DNA from: Mauremys mutica
Taxonomy: Eukaryota; Chordata; Testudines; Geoemydidae
Direction of reading: 5' to 3'
DNA: 64,000 bases
NCBI RefSeq assembly: GCF_020497125.1
Contig: NW_025422895.1
Span: 806,001 to 870,000, forward strand
Under the pieces are notes generated by a model. It was not told the DNA's origin and did no database searches. It was given only the letters and a program-made list of their open reading frames with translations. Of the stretch, positions 13,901-22,937 are shown piece by piece. The stretch's first letter is position 1. Every line of letters starts with the position of its first letter. Position numbers and translations under genes: made by a program.

Positions 13901-15070
13901 ACACAAACTCCCCTGTTCGCTGGCTCGCAGCTGTGCCGCTGCCTGGCTGGGCGGCCGCTTTTATAGGCCCCTCCTCAGCCTACCTCCGCCCCCTACTCAG
14001 GGCGCCCCAGCCCGCTCAGCAGTCTGCCGCGACGGGCCTCTACAGAGAGATACAAGCTCTGGAAAGAGAAGTGCAAATCCACAAAGAGAGGTGCAAATCC
14101 AAATACGTGCTCCTCCAATGGGAACTCTCCCACGCAAACTCTTCCCTGTTCTCTGATTCCTGTACCGCGGCTCGCTGGCACCTGTGCCGCTGCCTGGCTG
14201 GGCTTCCGCTTTTAAAGGCCCCTCCTCAGCCTAGCTCCGCCCCCTACTATGGGCGCCGCTGCCCGCTCAGCAGTCTGCCACGAGGGATTCTACAGTATGA
14301 TACAAGCACTTCAAAGACAGATGCAAATCCACCAAAAGAGATGCAAATCCAAATACCTGCTCTTCTAATGGGAACTCTCCCACGCAAACGCCCCTGTTCC
14401 CTGGCTCCTGTGCCGCTGCTCACTGGCTCCAGTGCAGCTGCCTGGCAGGGCCTCTGCTGTTATAGCCCCCTCCTCAGCCTAGCTCCACCCCCTACTCAGG
14501 GCGCCGCTGGCCGCTCAGCAGTCTGCCCCGACAGGCCACTACAGAGAGATACAAGCCCTGCACTGCCCGAGTTGCAAATCGAAATACCTGCTCCTCCAAT
14601 GGGAACTCTCCCACGCAAACTCCCCTGTTCTCTGCCCTGTTTGCTGGCTCCTGTGCCGCTGCTCGCTGGCTCCTGTGCCGCTGCCTGGCTGGCCGGCCGC
14701 TTTTATAGGCCCCTCCTCAGCCTAGCTCCGCCCCCTACTCAGGGCGCCGCTGCCCGCTCAGCAGTCTGCCACGACGGGCCTCTAGAGAGAGATACAAGCA
14801 CTACAAAGACAGATGCAAATTCACAAAGACAGTTGCATTTCCTAATACCTGCTTCTCCAATGGGAACTCTCCCATGCAAACTCCCCTGTTCGCTGGCTCC
14901 TGTGGCGCTGCTCGCTGGCTCCTTTGCCGCTGCCTGGCTGGGCGGCCGCTTTTATAGGCCCCTCCTCAGCCTAGCTCCGCCCCCTACTCAGGGGACCGCT
15001 GCCCGCTCAGCAGTCTGTCCCGACGGGCCTCTACAGAGAGATACAAGCACAACAAAGACAGGCCTGGTCT
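10887..15070. repeat. Tandem 4.18-kb duplication, copy A
   Basis: This is the first copy of a block of about 17 units. It begins at the variant ACAAGGACAGATGCAAATCC (10887) and ends just inside a 12-bp fragment of the Harbinger left end. Landmarks shared with copy B are AAAAAAGATGCAAATCCATT (11156 and 15342), GCTCGCAGCTGTGCCGCTGC with CTTTGATAGG (about 12.73 and 16.79 kb), the GGGGGCGTCCGC variant (about 13.48 and 17.53 kb) and ACGAGGGATTCTACAGTATG (14280 and 18329). Confidence 0.85.
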
Positions 15071-15072
15071 AC
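15061..15072 (+). mobile_element. Harbinger left-end (TIR) fragment at a duplication junction
   Basis: GGCCTGGTCTAC here is identical to the first 12 bases of the Harbinger element at 19110. The preceding private satellite sequence CAAGCACAACAAAGACA is also identical at both sites. After the 12 bases the sequence returns to satellite (AAGGACAGATGC), matching 10889 onward. The fragment is thus the scar of a tandem duplication whose right breakpoint fell inside the transposon end. Both parents share ACA at the junction. Confidence 0.85.
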
Positions 15073-16414
15073 AAGGACAGATGCAAATCCGCAAAGACAG
15101 ATGCAAATCCAAATACCTGCTCCTCCAATGGGAACTCCCACGCAAACTCCTCTCTTCGCTTGCTCCTGTGCCGCTGCTCGCTGGCTCCTGTGCCGCTGCC
15201 TGGCTGGGCAGCCGCTTTTATAGCCCCCTCCTCAGCCTAGCTCCGCCCCCTACTCAGGGTGCCGCTGCCCGCTTAGCAGTCTGCCCCGACGGGCCTCTAC
15301 AGAGAGATACAAGCACTACAAAGACAGATGCAAATCCACAAAAAAGATGCAAATCCATTACCTGCTCCTCCAATGGGAACTCTCAAATGCAAGCGCCCCT
15401 GTTCACTGGCTCCTGTGCCGCTGCTCGCTGGCTCCTGTGCGGCTGCCAGGCAGAGTGGCCGCTTTTATAGGCCCCTCCTCAGCCTAGCTCCGCCCCCTAC
15501 TTAGGTCGCCGCTGCCCGCTCAGCAGTCTGCGCCGACAGGCCTCTATAGAGAGATACAAGCACTACAAAGACAGATGCAAATCCACAAAAAAGATGCAAA
15601 TGCAAATACCTGCTCCTCCAATGGGAACTCTCCCACACAAACTCCCCTCTTCGCTTGCTCCTGTGCCGCTGCTAGCTGGCTCCTGTGCCGCTGCCAGGCT
15701 GGGCGGCCGCTTCTATAGGCCCCTCCTCAGCCTAGCTCCGCCCCCTACTCAGGGCGCCGCTGCCCGGTCAGCAGTCTGCCCCGACGGGCCTCTACAGAGA
15801 GATACAAGCACTACAAAGACAGATGCAAATCCACAAAGACAGATGCAAATCCAAAAACCTGCTCCTCCAATGCGAACTCTCCCACGCAAACTCCCCTGTT
15901 CGCTAGCTCCTGTGCCGCTGCTCGCTGGCTCCTGTGCCGCTGCTCGCTGGCTCCTGTGCCGCTGCCTGGCTGGGTGGCCGCTTTTATAGGCCCTCCTCAG
16001 CCTAGCTCCGACTCCTACTCAGGTTGCCGCTGCCCGCTCAGCAGTCTGCACCGACGGGCCTCTAGAGAGAGATACAAGCACTACAAAGACAGATGCATAT
16101 CCGCAAAAATGATGCAAATCCAAATACCTGCTCCTCCAATGGGAACTCTCCCATGCAAACGCCCCTGTTCACTGGCTCCTGTGCCGCTGCTCACTGGCTC
16201 CTCTGCCGCTGCCTGGCTGGGTGGCCGCTTTTATAGGCCCCTCCTCAGCCTAGCTCCGACCCCTACTCAGGTCGCGGCTGCCCGCTAAGCAGTCTGCGCC
16301 GACGGGCCTCTAGAGAGAGATACAAGCACTACAAAGACAGATGCTTATCCACAAAGACAGATGCAAATCCAAATACCTGCTCCTCCAATGGGAACTCTCC
16401 CACGCAAACGCCCC

Positions 16415-16450
16415 TGTTCGCTGGCTCCTGTACAAGAACTACAAAGACAG
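16415..16450. repeat. Internally deleted satellite unit
   Basis: GGCTCCTG is followed directly by TACAAGAACTACAAAG, so TATA, NotI and GC-box sequence (roughly 120 bp or more) are missing. The corresponding place in duplicate copy A is intact. Confidence 0.75.
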
Positions 16451-19106
16451 ATGCAAATCCACAAAGACAGATGCAAATCCAAATACGTGCTCCTCCAAAG
16501 GGAACTCTGCCATGGAAACGCCCCTGTTCGCTGGCTCCTGTGCCGCTACTCGCTGGATCCTGTGCCGCTGCCTGGCTGGGAGGCCGCTTTTATAGGCCCC
16601 TCCTCAGCCTAGCTCCGCCCCCTACTCAGGGCGCCGCTGCCCGCTCAGCAGTCTGCACCGACGGGACTCTACAGAGAGATACAAGCACTACAAAGACACA
16701 TGCAAATACATAAAGACAAATGCAAATCCAAATACCTGCTCCTCCAATGGGAACTCTCCCACGCAAACTCCCCTGTTCGCTGGCACCTGTGCCGCTGCTC
16801 GCAGCTGTGCCGCTGCCTGGCTGGGCGGCCGCTTTGATAGGCCCCTCCTCAGCCTAGCTCCGCCCCCTACTCAGGGCGCCGCTGCCCGCTCAGCAGTCTG
16901 CCGCGACGGCCCTCTACAGAGAGATACAAGCACTACAAAGACAGATGCAATCCACAAAGACAGATGCAAATCCAAATACCTGCTCCTCCAATGGGGACTC
17001 TCCCACGCAAACTCCCCTGTTCGCCGCCCTGATCGCTGCTCGCAGCTGTGCCGCTGCGTGGCTGTGTGGCCGCTCGTACAGGGCCCTCCTCAGCCTAGCG
17101 CCGCCCCTACTCCGGGCGCCGCTGCCCGCTCAGCAGTCTGCCCCGACGCGACTCTACAGAGAGATACAAGCAATACAAAGACAGATTCAAAGACACAAAG
17201 ATAGATGCAAATCCAAATACCTGCTCCTCCAATGGGAACTCTCCTGCGCAAACACCCCTGTTCGCCGCCCTGTTCGCTGCTCGCAGCTGTGCCGCTGCCT
17301 GGCTGGGCGGCCGCATTTATAGGCCGCTCCTCAGCCGAGCTATGCCCCCTATTCAGGGCGCCGCTGCCGGCTCAGCAGTCTGCCCCAACGGGCCTCTACA
17401 AAGAGATACAAGCACTACAAAGACAGATGCAAATCCACAAAGAATGATACAAATCCAAATACCTGCTTCTCCAACGGGAACTCTCCCACGCAAACTCCAC
17501 TGTGCCCTGGCTCTTGTGCCGCTGCCTGGCTGGGGGCGTCCGCTTTTATAGGCCCCTCCTCAGCCTAGCTCCGCCCCCTACTCTGGCACCGCTGCCCGCT
17601 CAGCAGTCTGCCCCGACGGGCCTCTACAAAGAGATACAAGCACTAAAAACACAGATGCAAATCCACAAACACAGATGCAAACCAAATACCTGCTCCTCCA
17701 ACGGGAACACTCGTGCACAAACTCCCCTGTTCGCCGCCCTGTTTGCTGGCTCCTGTGCCGCTGCCTGACTGGGCGGCCGCTTTTTTAGGCCCCTCCTAGG
17801 CCTAGCTGCGCCCCCTACTCAGGGCGCCGCTGCTCGCTCAGCAGTCTGACCCGACGGGCCTCTACAAAGAGATACAAGCACTACAAAGACAGATACAAAT
17901 CCACAAAGAGAGATGCAAATCCAAATACCTGCTCCTCCAATGGGAACTCTCCAACGCAAACTCCCCTGTTCGCTGGCTCCCATGCCGCTGCCTGGCTGGG
18001 CGGCCGCTTTTATAGGCCCCTCCTCAGCCGACCTCCGCCCCCTACTCAGGGCGCCGCTGCCCGCTCAGCAGTCTGCCGCGACGGGCCTCTACAGAAAGAT
18101 ACAAGCTCTACAAAGAGAAGTGCAAATCCACAAAGAGAGGTGCAAATCCAAATACGTGCTCCTCCGATGGGAACTCTCCCACGCAAACTCTTCCCTGTTC
18201 TCTGGCTCCTGTACCGCGGCTCGCTGGCACCTGTGCCGCTGCCTGGCTGGGCTTCCGCTTTTATAGGCCCCTCCTCAGCCGAGCTCCGCCCCCTACTATG
18301 GGCGCCGCTGCCCGCTCAGCAGTCTGCCACGAGGGATTCTACAGTATGATACAAGCACTACAAAGACAGATGCAAATCCACCAAGAGAGATGCAAATCCA
18401 AATACCTGCTCTTCTAATGGGAACTCTCCCACGCAAACGCCCCTGTTCCCTGGCTCCTGTGCCGCTGCTCACTGGCTCCAGTGCCGCTGCCTGGCTGGGC
18501 GGCTGCTTTTATAGGCCCCTCCTCAGCCTAGCTCCACCCCCTACTCAGGGCGCCGCTGTCCGCTCAGCAGTCTGCCCCGACGGGCCTCTACAGAGAGATA
18601 CAAGCACTACAAAGACAGAGATGCAAATCGAAATACCTGCTCCTCCAATGGGAACTCTCCCACGCAAACTCCCCTGTTCTCTGCCCTGTTTGCTGGCTCC
18701 TGTGCCGCTGCTCGCTGGCTCCTGTGCCGCTGCCTGGCTGGCCGGCCGCTTTTATAGGCCCCTCCTCAGCCTAGCTCCGCCCCCTACTCAGGGCGCCGCT
18801 GCCCGCTCAGCAGTCTGCCACGACGGGCCTCTAGAGAGAGATACAAGCACTACAAAGAGAGATGCAAATACACAAAGACAGATGCAAATCCAAATACCTG
18901 CTTCTCCAATGGGAACTCTCCCATGCAAACTCCCCTGTTCGCTGGCTCCTGTGGCGCTGCTCGCTGGCTCCTTTGCCGCTGCCAGGCTGGGCGGCCGCTT
19001 TTATAGGCCCCTCCTCAGCCTAGCTCCGCCCCCTACTCAGGGGGCCGCTGCCCGCTCAGCAGTCTGCCCCGACGGGCCTCTACAGAGAGATACAAGCACA
19101 ACAAAG

Positions 19107-19109
19107 ACA
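19107..19109. repeat. Harbinger target site duplication, left copy (ACA)
   Basis: ACA precedes the left terminal repeat and recurs after the right one at 23306. Removing the element and one ACA restores the normal satellite sequence AAAGACAGATGCAAAT. Three-base duplications are the rule for PIF/Harbinger. Confidence 0.8.
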
Positions 19110-19125
19110 GGCCTGGTCTACACTA
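19110..19125 (+). repeat. Harbinger left terminal inverted repeat
   Basis: GGCCTGGTCTACACTA matches the reverse complement of the right end, GGGTACGTCTACACTA, at 12 of 16 positions. The inner ten bases GTCTACACTA are identical. The outer mismatches are all at positions 3-6. Confidence 0.88.
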
Positions 19126-19168
19126 GGCGTTTAAATCGGTTTTAGGAGCGTAAAACCGATTTAACGCC
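19126..19168. repeat. Subterminal hairpin in the Harbinger left end
   Basis: TTAAATCGGTTTTA (19131-19144) and TAAAACCGATTTAA (19151-19164) are perfect 14-bp inverted arms around a 6-base loop GGAGCG. GGCG and CGCC extend the stem by four more pairs after a single bulged T. It lies directly inside the terminal repeat. Such subterminal structure could be a transposase or SANT-protein binding site, which is inference. Confidence 0.85.
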
Positions 19169-19498
19169 ACAACCGTCCATTCTAGGAGGCACCTTATATC
19201 GATTTTAATGGCTCTTTAAACCGGTTTCTGTACTGCTCCCTAACGAGAGGAGTAACGCTAGTATCGGTATTAACATATCGGATTAGCTGTAGTGTGGACG
19301 CTGATCGACGGCATTGGCCTCCGGGAGCTATCCCACAGTGCACCAGTGACCGCTCTGGACATCATTCTGAACTCGGATGCACTGGCCAGGTAGACAGGAA
19401 AAGCCCCGCGAACTTTTGAAATTCATTTCCTGCTTCCCCAGCGTGGAGATCTCATCTCATCAGCACAGGTGACCACGCACAGCTCATCAGCGTTAACA
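19169..19498 (+). other. Harbinger 5' non-coding leader before the SANT gene
   Basis: About 330 bp lie between the hairpin and the SANT start. The segment holds AAACCGGTTT near 19217, also present in the right end, and CCCACAGTGCA at 19332-19342, repeated directly at the right end. I see no clear TATA box, so promoter position cannot be assigned. Confidence 0.5.
19332..19342 (+). repeat. Subterminal direct repeat, left copy
   Basis: CCCACAGTGCA occurs here and again, in the same orientation, at 23144-23154 near the other end of the element. The surrounding bases also agree loosely (AGCTATCCCACAGTGCA against TAGCTACCCACAGTGCA). This is a candidate binding site shared by both ends. Confidence 0.6.
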
Positions 19499-21430
19499 AT
19501 GCAGTCTGCTGAGAATTGTAAAAGAGCCCCAGCATGGACTACACGGGAGGTACTGGATCTGATCGCTATCTGGGGAGAGGATTCAGTACTAACAGAACTG
19601 CGTTCCAAAAGACAAAATGAAAAAGTATTTGAAAGAATTTCTAAGGCTATGACGGATAAAGGCCACAGCCGGTACTCAGTGCAGTGCAGAGTGAAAGTTA
19701 AGGAGCTCAGACAAGCCTACCAGAAAACCAAAGACGCAAACGGAAGGTCAGGGGCAGGTCGAAAAACATGCCGCTTCTATGCTGAGCTGCATGCAATTTT
19801 AGGGGGCTGCGCCACAAGTACCCCACCCCTGTTCGTGGATTCCGAGGTGGGGGTTGTAATCTCTGCCATGGCTGAGGATTATGCAGACGGGGAAGAGGAA
19901 GATGAAGAAGAGGAGGAAGACCTAGCAGAGAGCACACAGCACTCCGTCAGCCCCAGCAGCCAGGAGCTTTTTATCACCCTGACGGAATTACCGTCCTCCC
20001 AGCCCTCACAAGCCACTATCCCAGACAATGACACCATGGAAGGGACCTCTGGTGAGTGTACCTTTGCAAATATCAAACATTTTTTTTAAAAAAAGCCTTT
20101 TTTAATGATTGATTTGCCCTGAGGTCTTGGGATGCATTCGCAGACAGTATAGTTACTTAGTAAAGTTTGTTAACATGTCCAGGGATTGAGAGGAAATCCT
20201 CCAGGGACATCTCGATGAAGCACTCCTGTAGGTACTCCAGAAGCCTTTGCAGAAGGTTTCTGGGCAAGGCAGCCTTGTTCCGCCCACCATGGTAGGACAC
20301 TTTACCATGCCATGCATGTAGCAAGTAATCAGGTATCATTGCGTGGCAAAGCATAGCAGCGTATGGTCCCGGTGACTGCTGGCATTCAAGAAGCATCCGT
20401 TCTTTATCTTGTTCTGTTATCCTCAGCAAAGTGATATCGTTCAGGATAACCTGGTTAAAAATCAGGAATTTAAGTAAGGGGGGGTGGCCATTTTTCTACT
20501 GGGTTTGTGGACTGCATCAGCTTAAAAAAAAAACTTTCCTTCACGTAGCGAAGCGGGGGAGGGGAGGAGTGAAATGCCGATGATCTTTTCTGTGTTTGGT
20601 CACCGGCGATCTTCCCCAAGGCACCAGACACGCAGTGGGTGGGGGGGGAAGGTTGTTGATTAGCAGGGAGCTAGCGTGGTATTAGCCATGCGTTGTTGGG
20701 GGGGAAGGGTTAAATCACTACAGAAGCCGAAAGACAGTGGCTTACCATGGCCACAAGCAAGCTGAATTATGATGCCTGGACCTGCGTCTGTGAGATCTGT
20801 AACTCCAGAGCTGCAGGCACTCACTAAAAAGATGAAAAAATGCGACCTTGTAGGGAAATCACATGTGCTAGGTGGTGAATACTGCTGTTCACTGTGAAAT
20901 AGTATAACCATTGTTCTGTAAAATGTATCTTTCTAAATATTTATCTCCCTCATGCAGCTGCAAATTTATCAACCATCCCTCCTCCATCCCAAAGGCTAGC
21001 ACAGATAAGACGGAGGAAAAAGAAGACGCGAGATGAGATGTTCTCGGATATTATGGAAGTTACACGCAATGAAAGAGCTCATCTGAATGAGTGGAAGGAC
21101 GTGGTTTCAAATTACAGGAAAGAGGCCAGTGAACGTGAGGACAGGAGGGACAACCGAGATGAGAGGTGGCGGCAGGAAGATCAGCGGTGGCGGGATGCAA
21201 CTCTGGGGCTGCTGCGTGATCAAACTGACATGCTCCGGCGTCTTGTGGAGCTTCAGGTACGGCAGCAGGATCACAGAGTGCCGCTGCAGCCCCTGTATAA
21301 CCACCCTCAACCCTCACCATGTTCCATATCCTCCTCACCCAGACATGTAAGAACGCGTGGGGGGAGGCTCCGTGCACCCGCCCACTCCACCCCCGTGGAC
21401 AGCCCAACCAGAAGGATGTCGTTACTCTGA
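19499..21430 (+). CDS. Harbinger Myb/SANT-like DNA-binding protein, two exons, about 341 aa
   Basis: This is the accessory DNA-binding protein of the transposon. In PIF/Harbinger elements this partner binds subterminal DNA and helps bring the nuclease to the nucleus and to the ends (family knowledge). Exon 1 is 19499-20051 and exon 2 is 20958-21430, joined in phase by GT (GTGAGT) and AG (CATGCAG) splice sites. I chose the ATG at 19499; an open frame extends 30 bases upstream from a GTG only. Residues about 10-100 form a Myb/SANT-like trihelix domain (APAWTTREVLDLIAIWG, then CRVKVKELRQAY and CRFYAELHAILGG). A run of Glu and Asp follows at about 129-141. Exon 2 begins with a basic stretch (IRRRKKKTRDEMF), a likely nuclear signal, then a highly charged probable coiled coil rich in RWRQED and LLRDQTDMLRRLVELQ. 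No frameshift or internal stop was seen. In gene catalogues such proteins are often called MSANTD- or ZSCAN29-like. Confidence 0.85.
20157..20450 (-). pseudogene. Antisense exon-like open segment inside the SANT intron
   Basis: On the minus strand an acceptor-like AACCAG precedes 20450. An open frame then runs to a TAA at 20157: about 97 codons from the acceptor, with the first ATG at 20396. Its composition looks protein-like (for example LECQQSPGPYAAMLCHAM, YLLHAWHGKVSYHGGRN and LLQRLLEYLQECFIEMSLED). I do not recognise a domain. It could be the last exon of a third transposon gene, a captured host exon, or a chance open frame. Its clean splice acceptor and amphipathic Leu-rich end favour a real exon origin. 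I call it a pseudogene only because no complete gene is visible. Confidence 0.4.
20746..20823 (-). pseudogene. Second antisense exon-like segment in the SANT intron
   Basis: On the minus strand a pyrimidine-rich TTTTTTCATCTTTTTAG ends at 20824. It is followed by 78 bases (26 codons) and then a donor-like ATG/GTAAGC at 20745. All of it lies upstream (minus direction) of the segment at 20450, so the two could be spliced together. One reading gives GVTDLTDAGPGIIIQLACG. No function is recognised, and the exon could equally be fortuitous. Confidence 0.3.
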
Positions 21431-21513
21431 ATTTTTTTTAATGGCCTTCTCCATCCCTCCTATCCTCCTCCCAAACCACACCCTTACTTCTCTCCCTCTT
21501 TTTATAATGAATC

Positions 21514-21519
21514 AATAAA
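21514..21519 (+). terminator. Polyadenylation signal of the SANT gene
   Basis: AATAAA lies 84 bases after the TGA stop (21428-21430), in an AT-rich stretch, as expected for a vertebrate 3' end. Confidence 0.75.
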
Positions 21520-21547
21520 GAATTCATGCTTTTTAAATGAGAGTGAC

Positions 21548-21553
21548 TTTATT
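21548..21553 (-). terminator. Polyadenylation signal of the transposase gene
   Basis: TTTATT on the plus strand is AATAAA on the minus strand. It lies 96 bases after the transposase stop at 21649. It is only about 30 bp from the opposing AATAAA, so the two transcripts overlap or meet here. Confidence 0.7.
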
Positions 21554-21648
21554 TGCATAAGTAAGCTGTACTCGAAGGGGGAGGGTGAGTTGCTAACAGG
21601 GAATGAGTCAGTCAAGGCGGGGTGGGTGTTCATCAACAAAAACAGCAG

Positions 21649-22737
21649 TCACACTGTACCCTGGCCATTGATGAAGCTCGTTTTCAAAGCTTCTCTGATG
21701 CGCACCGCTTCCTGGTGTGCTCTTCTAATCTCCCTGGTGTCTGGCTGCGCGTAATCAGCGGCCAGGTGATTTGCCTCAGCCTCCCACCCCGCCATAAAGG
21801 TCTCCCCCTTACTCTCACAGAGGTTGTGGAGAATACAGCAAGCAGTAATAACATAGGGGACATTGGTTTGGCTGAGGTCTGAGCGAGTCAGTAATGTCCG
21901 CCAGCGCGCCTTTAAACGGCCAAATGCACATTCCACCACCATTCTGCACTTGCTCAGCCTGTAATTGAACAGATCCTGACCCCTGTCCAGGCTGCCTGTG
22001 TATGGCTTCATGAGCCATGGCATCAAGGGGTAGGCTGGGTCCCCCAGGATAACGACAGGCATTTCAACATCCCCAACTGTTATTTTCTGGTCTGGGAAGT
22101 AATCCCCTTGCTGCAGCCGTTTAAACAGAGTAGTGCTTCTGAAGACGCGAGCGTCATGAACTCTCCCTGGCCATCCCACGTGGATGTTTGCGAAGCGTCC
22201 CTTGTGATCTACCAGTGCTTGCAGCACCATTGAAAAGTACCCCTTGCGGTTTACGTACTGGGTGCCCTGGCGCTGCGGTGCCAAGATAGGGATATGGGTT
22301 CCATCTATCGCCCCCCCACAGTTAGGGAATCCCAGTGCAGCAAAGCCATCCACTATGGCCTGCACATTTCCCAGAGTCACAATCTTTCGTAGCAGCAGCT
22401 TAGTGATTGCTTTGGCTACTTGCATCACAGCAGCCCCCACAGTAGATTTTCCAACTCCAAATTGATTCCCGACTGACCGGTAGCTGTCTGGCATTGCAAG
22501 CTTCCACAGGGCTATCGCCACTCGCTTCTCTACTGTGAGGGCTGCTCTCATCTTGGTATTATGGCGTTTCAGGGCAGGGGCAAGCAATTCACAAAGTTCC
22601 ATGAAAGTGCCCTTACGCATGCGAAAGTTTCGCAGCCACTGGGAATCGTCCCACACCTGCAACACAATGCGGTCCCACCAGTCAGTGCTTGTTTCCCGGG
22701 CCCAAAATCGGCGTTCAATGGATAGAATCTGCCCCAT
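21649..22737 (-). CDS. Harbinger transposase-derived nuclease (HARBI1-type, DDE_Tnp_4), 362 aa
   Basis: This is the catalytic protein of the element, which in this family cuts at the terminal repeats and inserts at 3-bp targets. Visible catalytic motifs are D145 in GGAIDGTHIPI, D233 in VILGDPAYPLMPW and E269 in VVECAFGRLKARW. HVGWPGRVHDARVF at 187-199 carries a further conserved D195. A helix-turn-helix-like region (SYRSVGNQFGVGKSTVG) lies at about 85-101. The C-terminal ITACCILHNLCE is typical of the family. The frame begins at ATG 22737 and is open throughout. Sequence directly upstream codes in another frame for what looks like the missing N terminus, so this product may lack about 65 residues of a full-length protein. 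The core nuclease domain itself appears complete. It converges on the SANT gene. Confidence 0.9.
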   Translation of the reverse strand: MGQILSIERRFWARETSTDWWDRIVLQVWDDSQWLRNFRMRKGTFMELCELLAPALKRHNTKMRAALTVEKRVAIALWKLAMPDSYRSVGNQFGVGKSTVGAAVMQVAKAITKLLLRKIVTLGNVQAIVDGFAALGFPNCGGAIDGTHIPILAPQRQGTQYVNRKGYFSMVLQALVDHKGRFANIHVGWPGRVHDARVFRSTTLFKRLQQGDYFPDQKITVGDVEMPVVILGDPAYPLMPWLMKPYTGSLDRGQDLFNYRLSKCRMVVECAFGRLKARWRTLLTRSDLSQTNVPYVITACCILHNLCESKGETFMAGWEAEANHLAADYAQPDTREIRRAHQEAVRIREALKTSFINGQGTV

Positions 22738-22937
22738 ACCATCAGGATCTCCAAAGCACAGGGGCCCGTGGTTTGAGAGAATTCTGTGTCCATGTCCTCA
22801 TCACTGTCATTGCCGCACTGCCGTATCCGCCTCCTCCTCGCCTCGGATTGAAGTTCCTGGTTCAGCATATACTGCAGGAGAGTGCGCGAGGTGTTTAAAA
22901 CATCCACGATTGCGGTATGGAGCTGAGCAGGGTCCAT
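22735..22937 (-). pseudogene. Frameshifted N-terminal part of the transposase
   Basis: From ATG 22937 (MDPAQLHTAIVDVLNTSR) a frame of about 67 codons runs into the transposase start, but one base out of register. It holds an Arg-rich segment (EARRRRIRQ) and an acidic segment (NDSDEDMDTEFSQ), the kind of N-terminal region found in related proteins. The frame is shifted by minus one relative to the main frame near 22737, which suggests loss of one base or gain of two. Splicing around the site is a less likely alternative, because no good donor and acceptor are evident. Confidence 0.65.

Larger units (their letters stand above)
1..19109 (-). repeat. Promoter-like satellite array, left arm part 1
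   Basis: This is a tandem array of about 80 diverged units averaging 239 bp. Each unit on the plus strand carries ATGCAAAT (usually twice, 20 bp apart), CCAATGGGA, one to three copies of a 22-bp CTGGCTCCTGTGCCGCTGC-type subrepeat, GCGGCCGC, CTTTTATAGG, CCGCCCC and a pyrimidine/purine tract around CTCTACAGAGAG. Read on the minus strand these become ATTGG, octamers, GC box and TATAAAAG in promoter order, so I assign the minus strand as the functional direction. Unit length changes mainly through gain or loss of the 20-bp and 22-bp subrepeats. Open reading frames span several units on the plus strand but have no conserved start or end. The array continues beyond position 1. I do not recognise it as a named satellite family. 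Confidence 0.96.
15071..19109. repeat. Tandem 4.18-kb duplication, copy B (about 135 bp shorter)
   Basis: This is the second copy, directly abutting copy A and running into the real Harbinger left end at 19110. The offset to copy A is 4184 bp at its start, 4063 bp near 16.66 kb and 4049 bp at its end, so copy B has lost about 135 bp. Most of the loss is one deletion near 16430, where GGCTCCTG joins TACAAGAAC directly. Copy A has a non-matching patch at about 14557-14572 where copy B keeps the normal octamer spacer. Confidence 0.85.
20052..20957 (+). other. Intron of the SANT gene
   Basis: This 906-base intron starts GTGAGT and ends CATGCAG after a pyrimidine-containing stretch. It contains G-rich runs near 20480-20490 and 20640-20650 and two exon-like segments on the opposite strand, listed separately. 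Confidence 0.75.

Noticed and set aside
15061..15072. Excision footprint of a second Harbinger insertion
   Set aside because: The flanking blocks are tandem duplicates whose junction lies exactly here, and the sequence after the fragment matches 10889 onward. A duplication breakpoint inside the existing element explains it without a second insertion.
13933..15240. Longest open frame in the satellite (435 codons) as a protein-coding gene
   Set aside because: It is the satellite unit read through in one frame. Similar frames start and stop at arbitrary units, shift with subrepeat loss, and switch strand with the array inversion. There is no defined start context, end or polyadenylation signal.
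19469..19498. Upstream start for the SANT protein
   Set aside because: The extra ten codons begin with GTG, not ATG. The first ATG at 19499 is the more likely eukaryotic start.
19707..19937. Minus-strand open frame inside SANT exon 1
   Set aside because: It is a shadow of the plus-strand coding exon. Composition and homology signals lie on the plus strand.
21060..21407. Minus-strand open frame opposite SANT exon 2
   Set aside because: It is the antisense of a strongly charged coding exon with a clear splice acceptor and stop on the plus strand.
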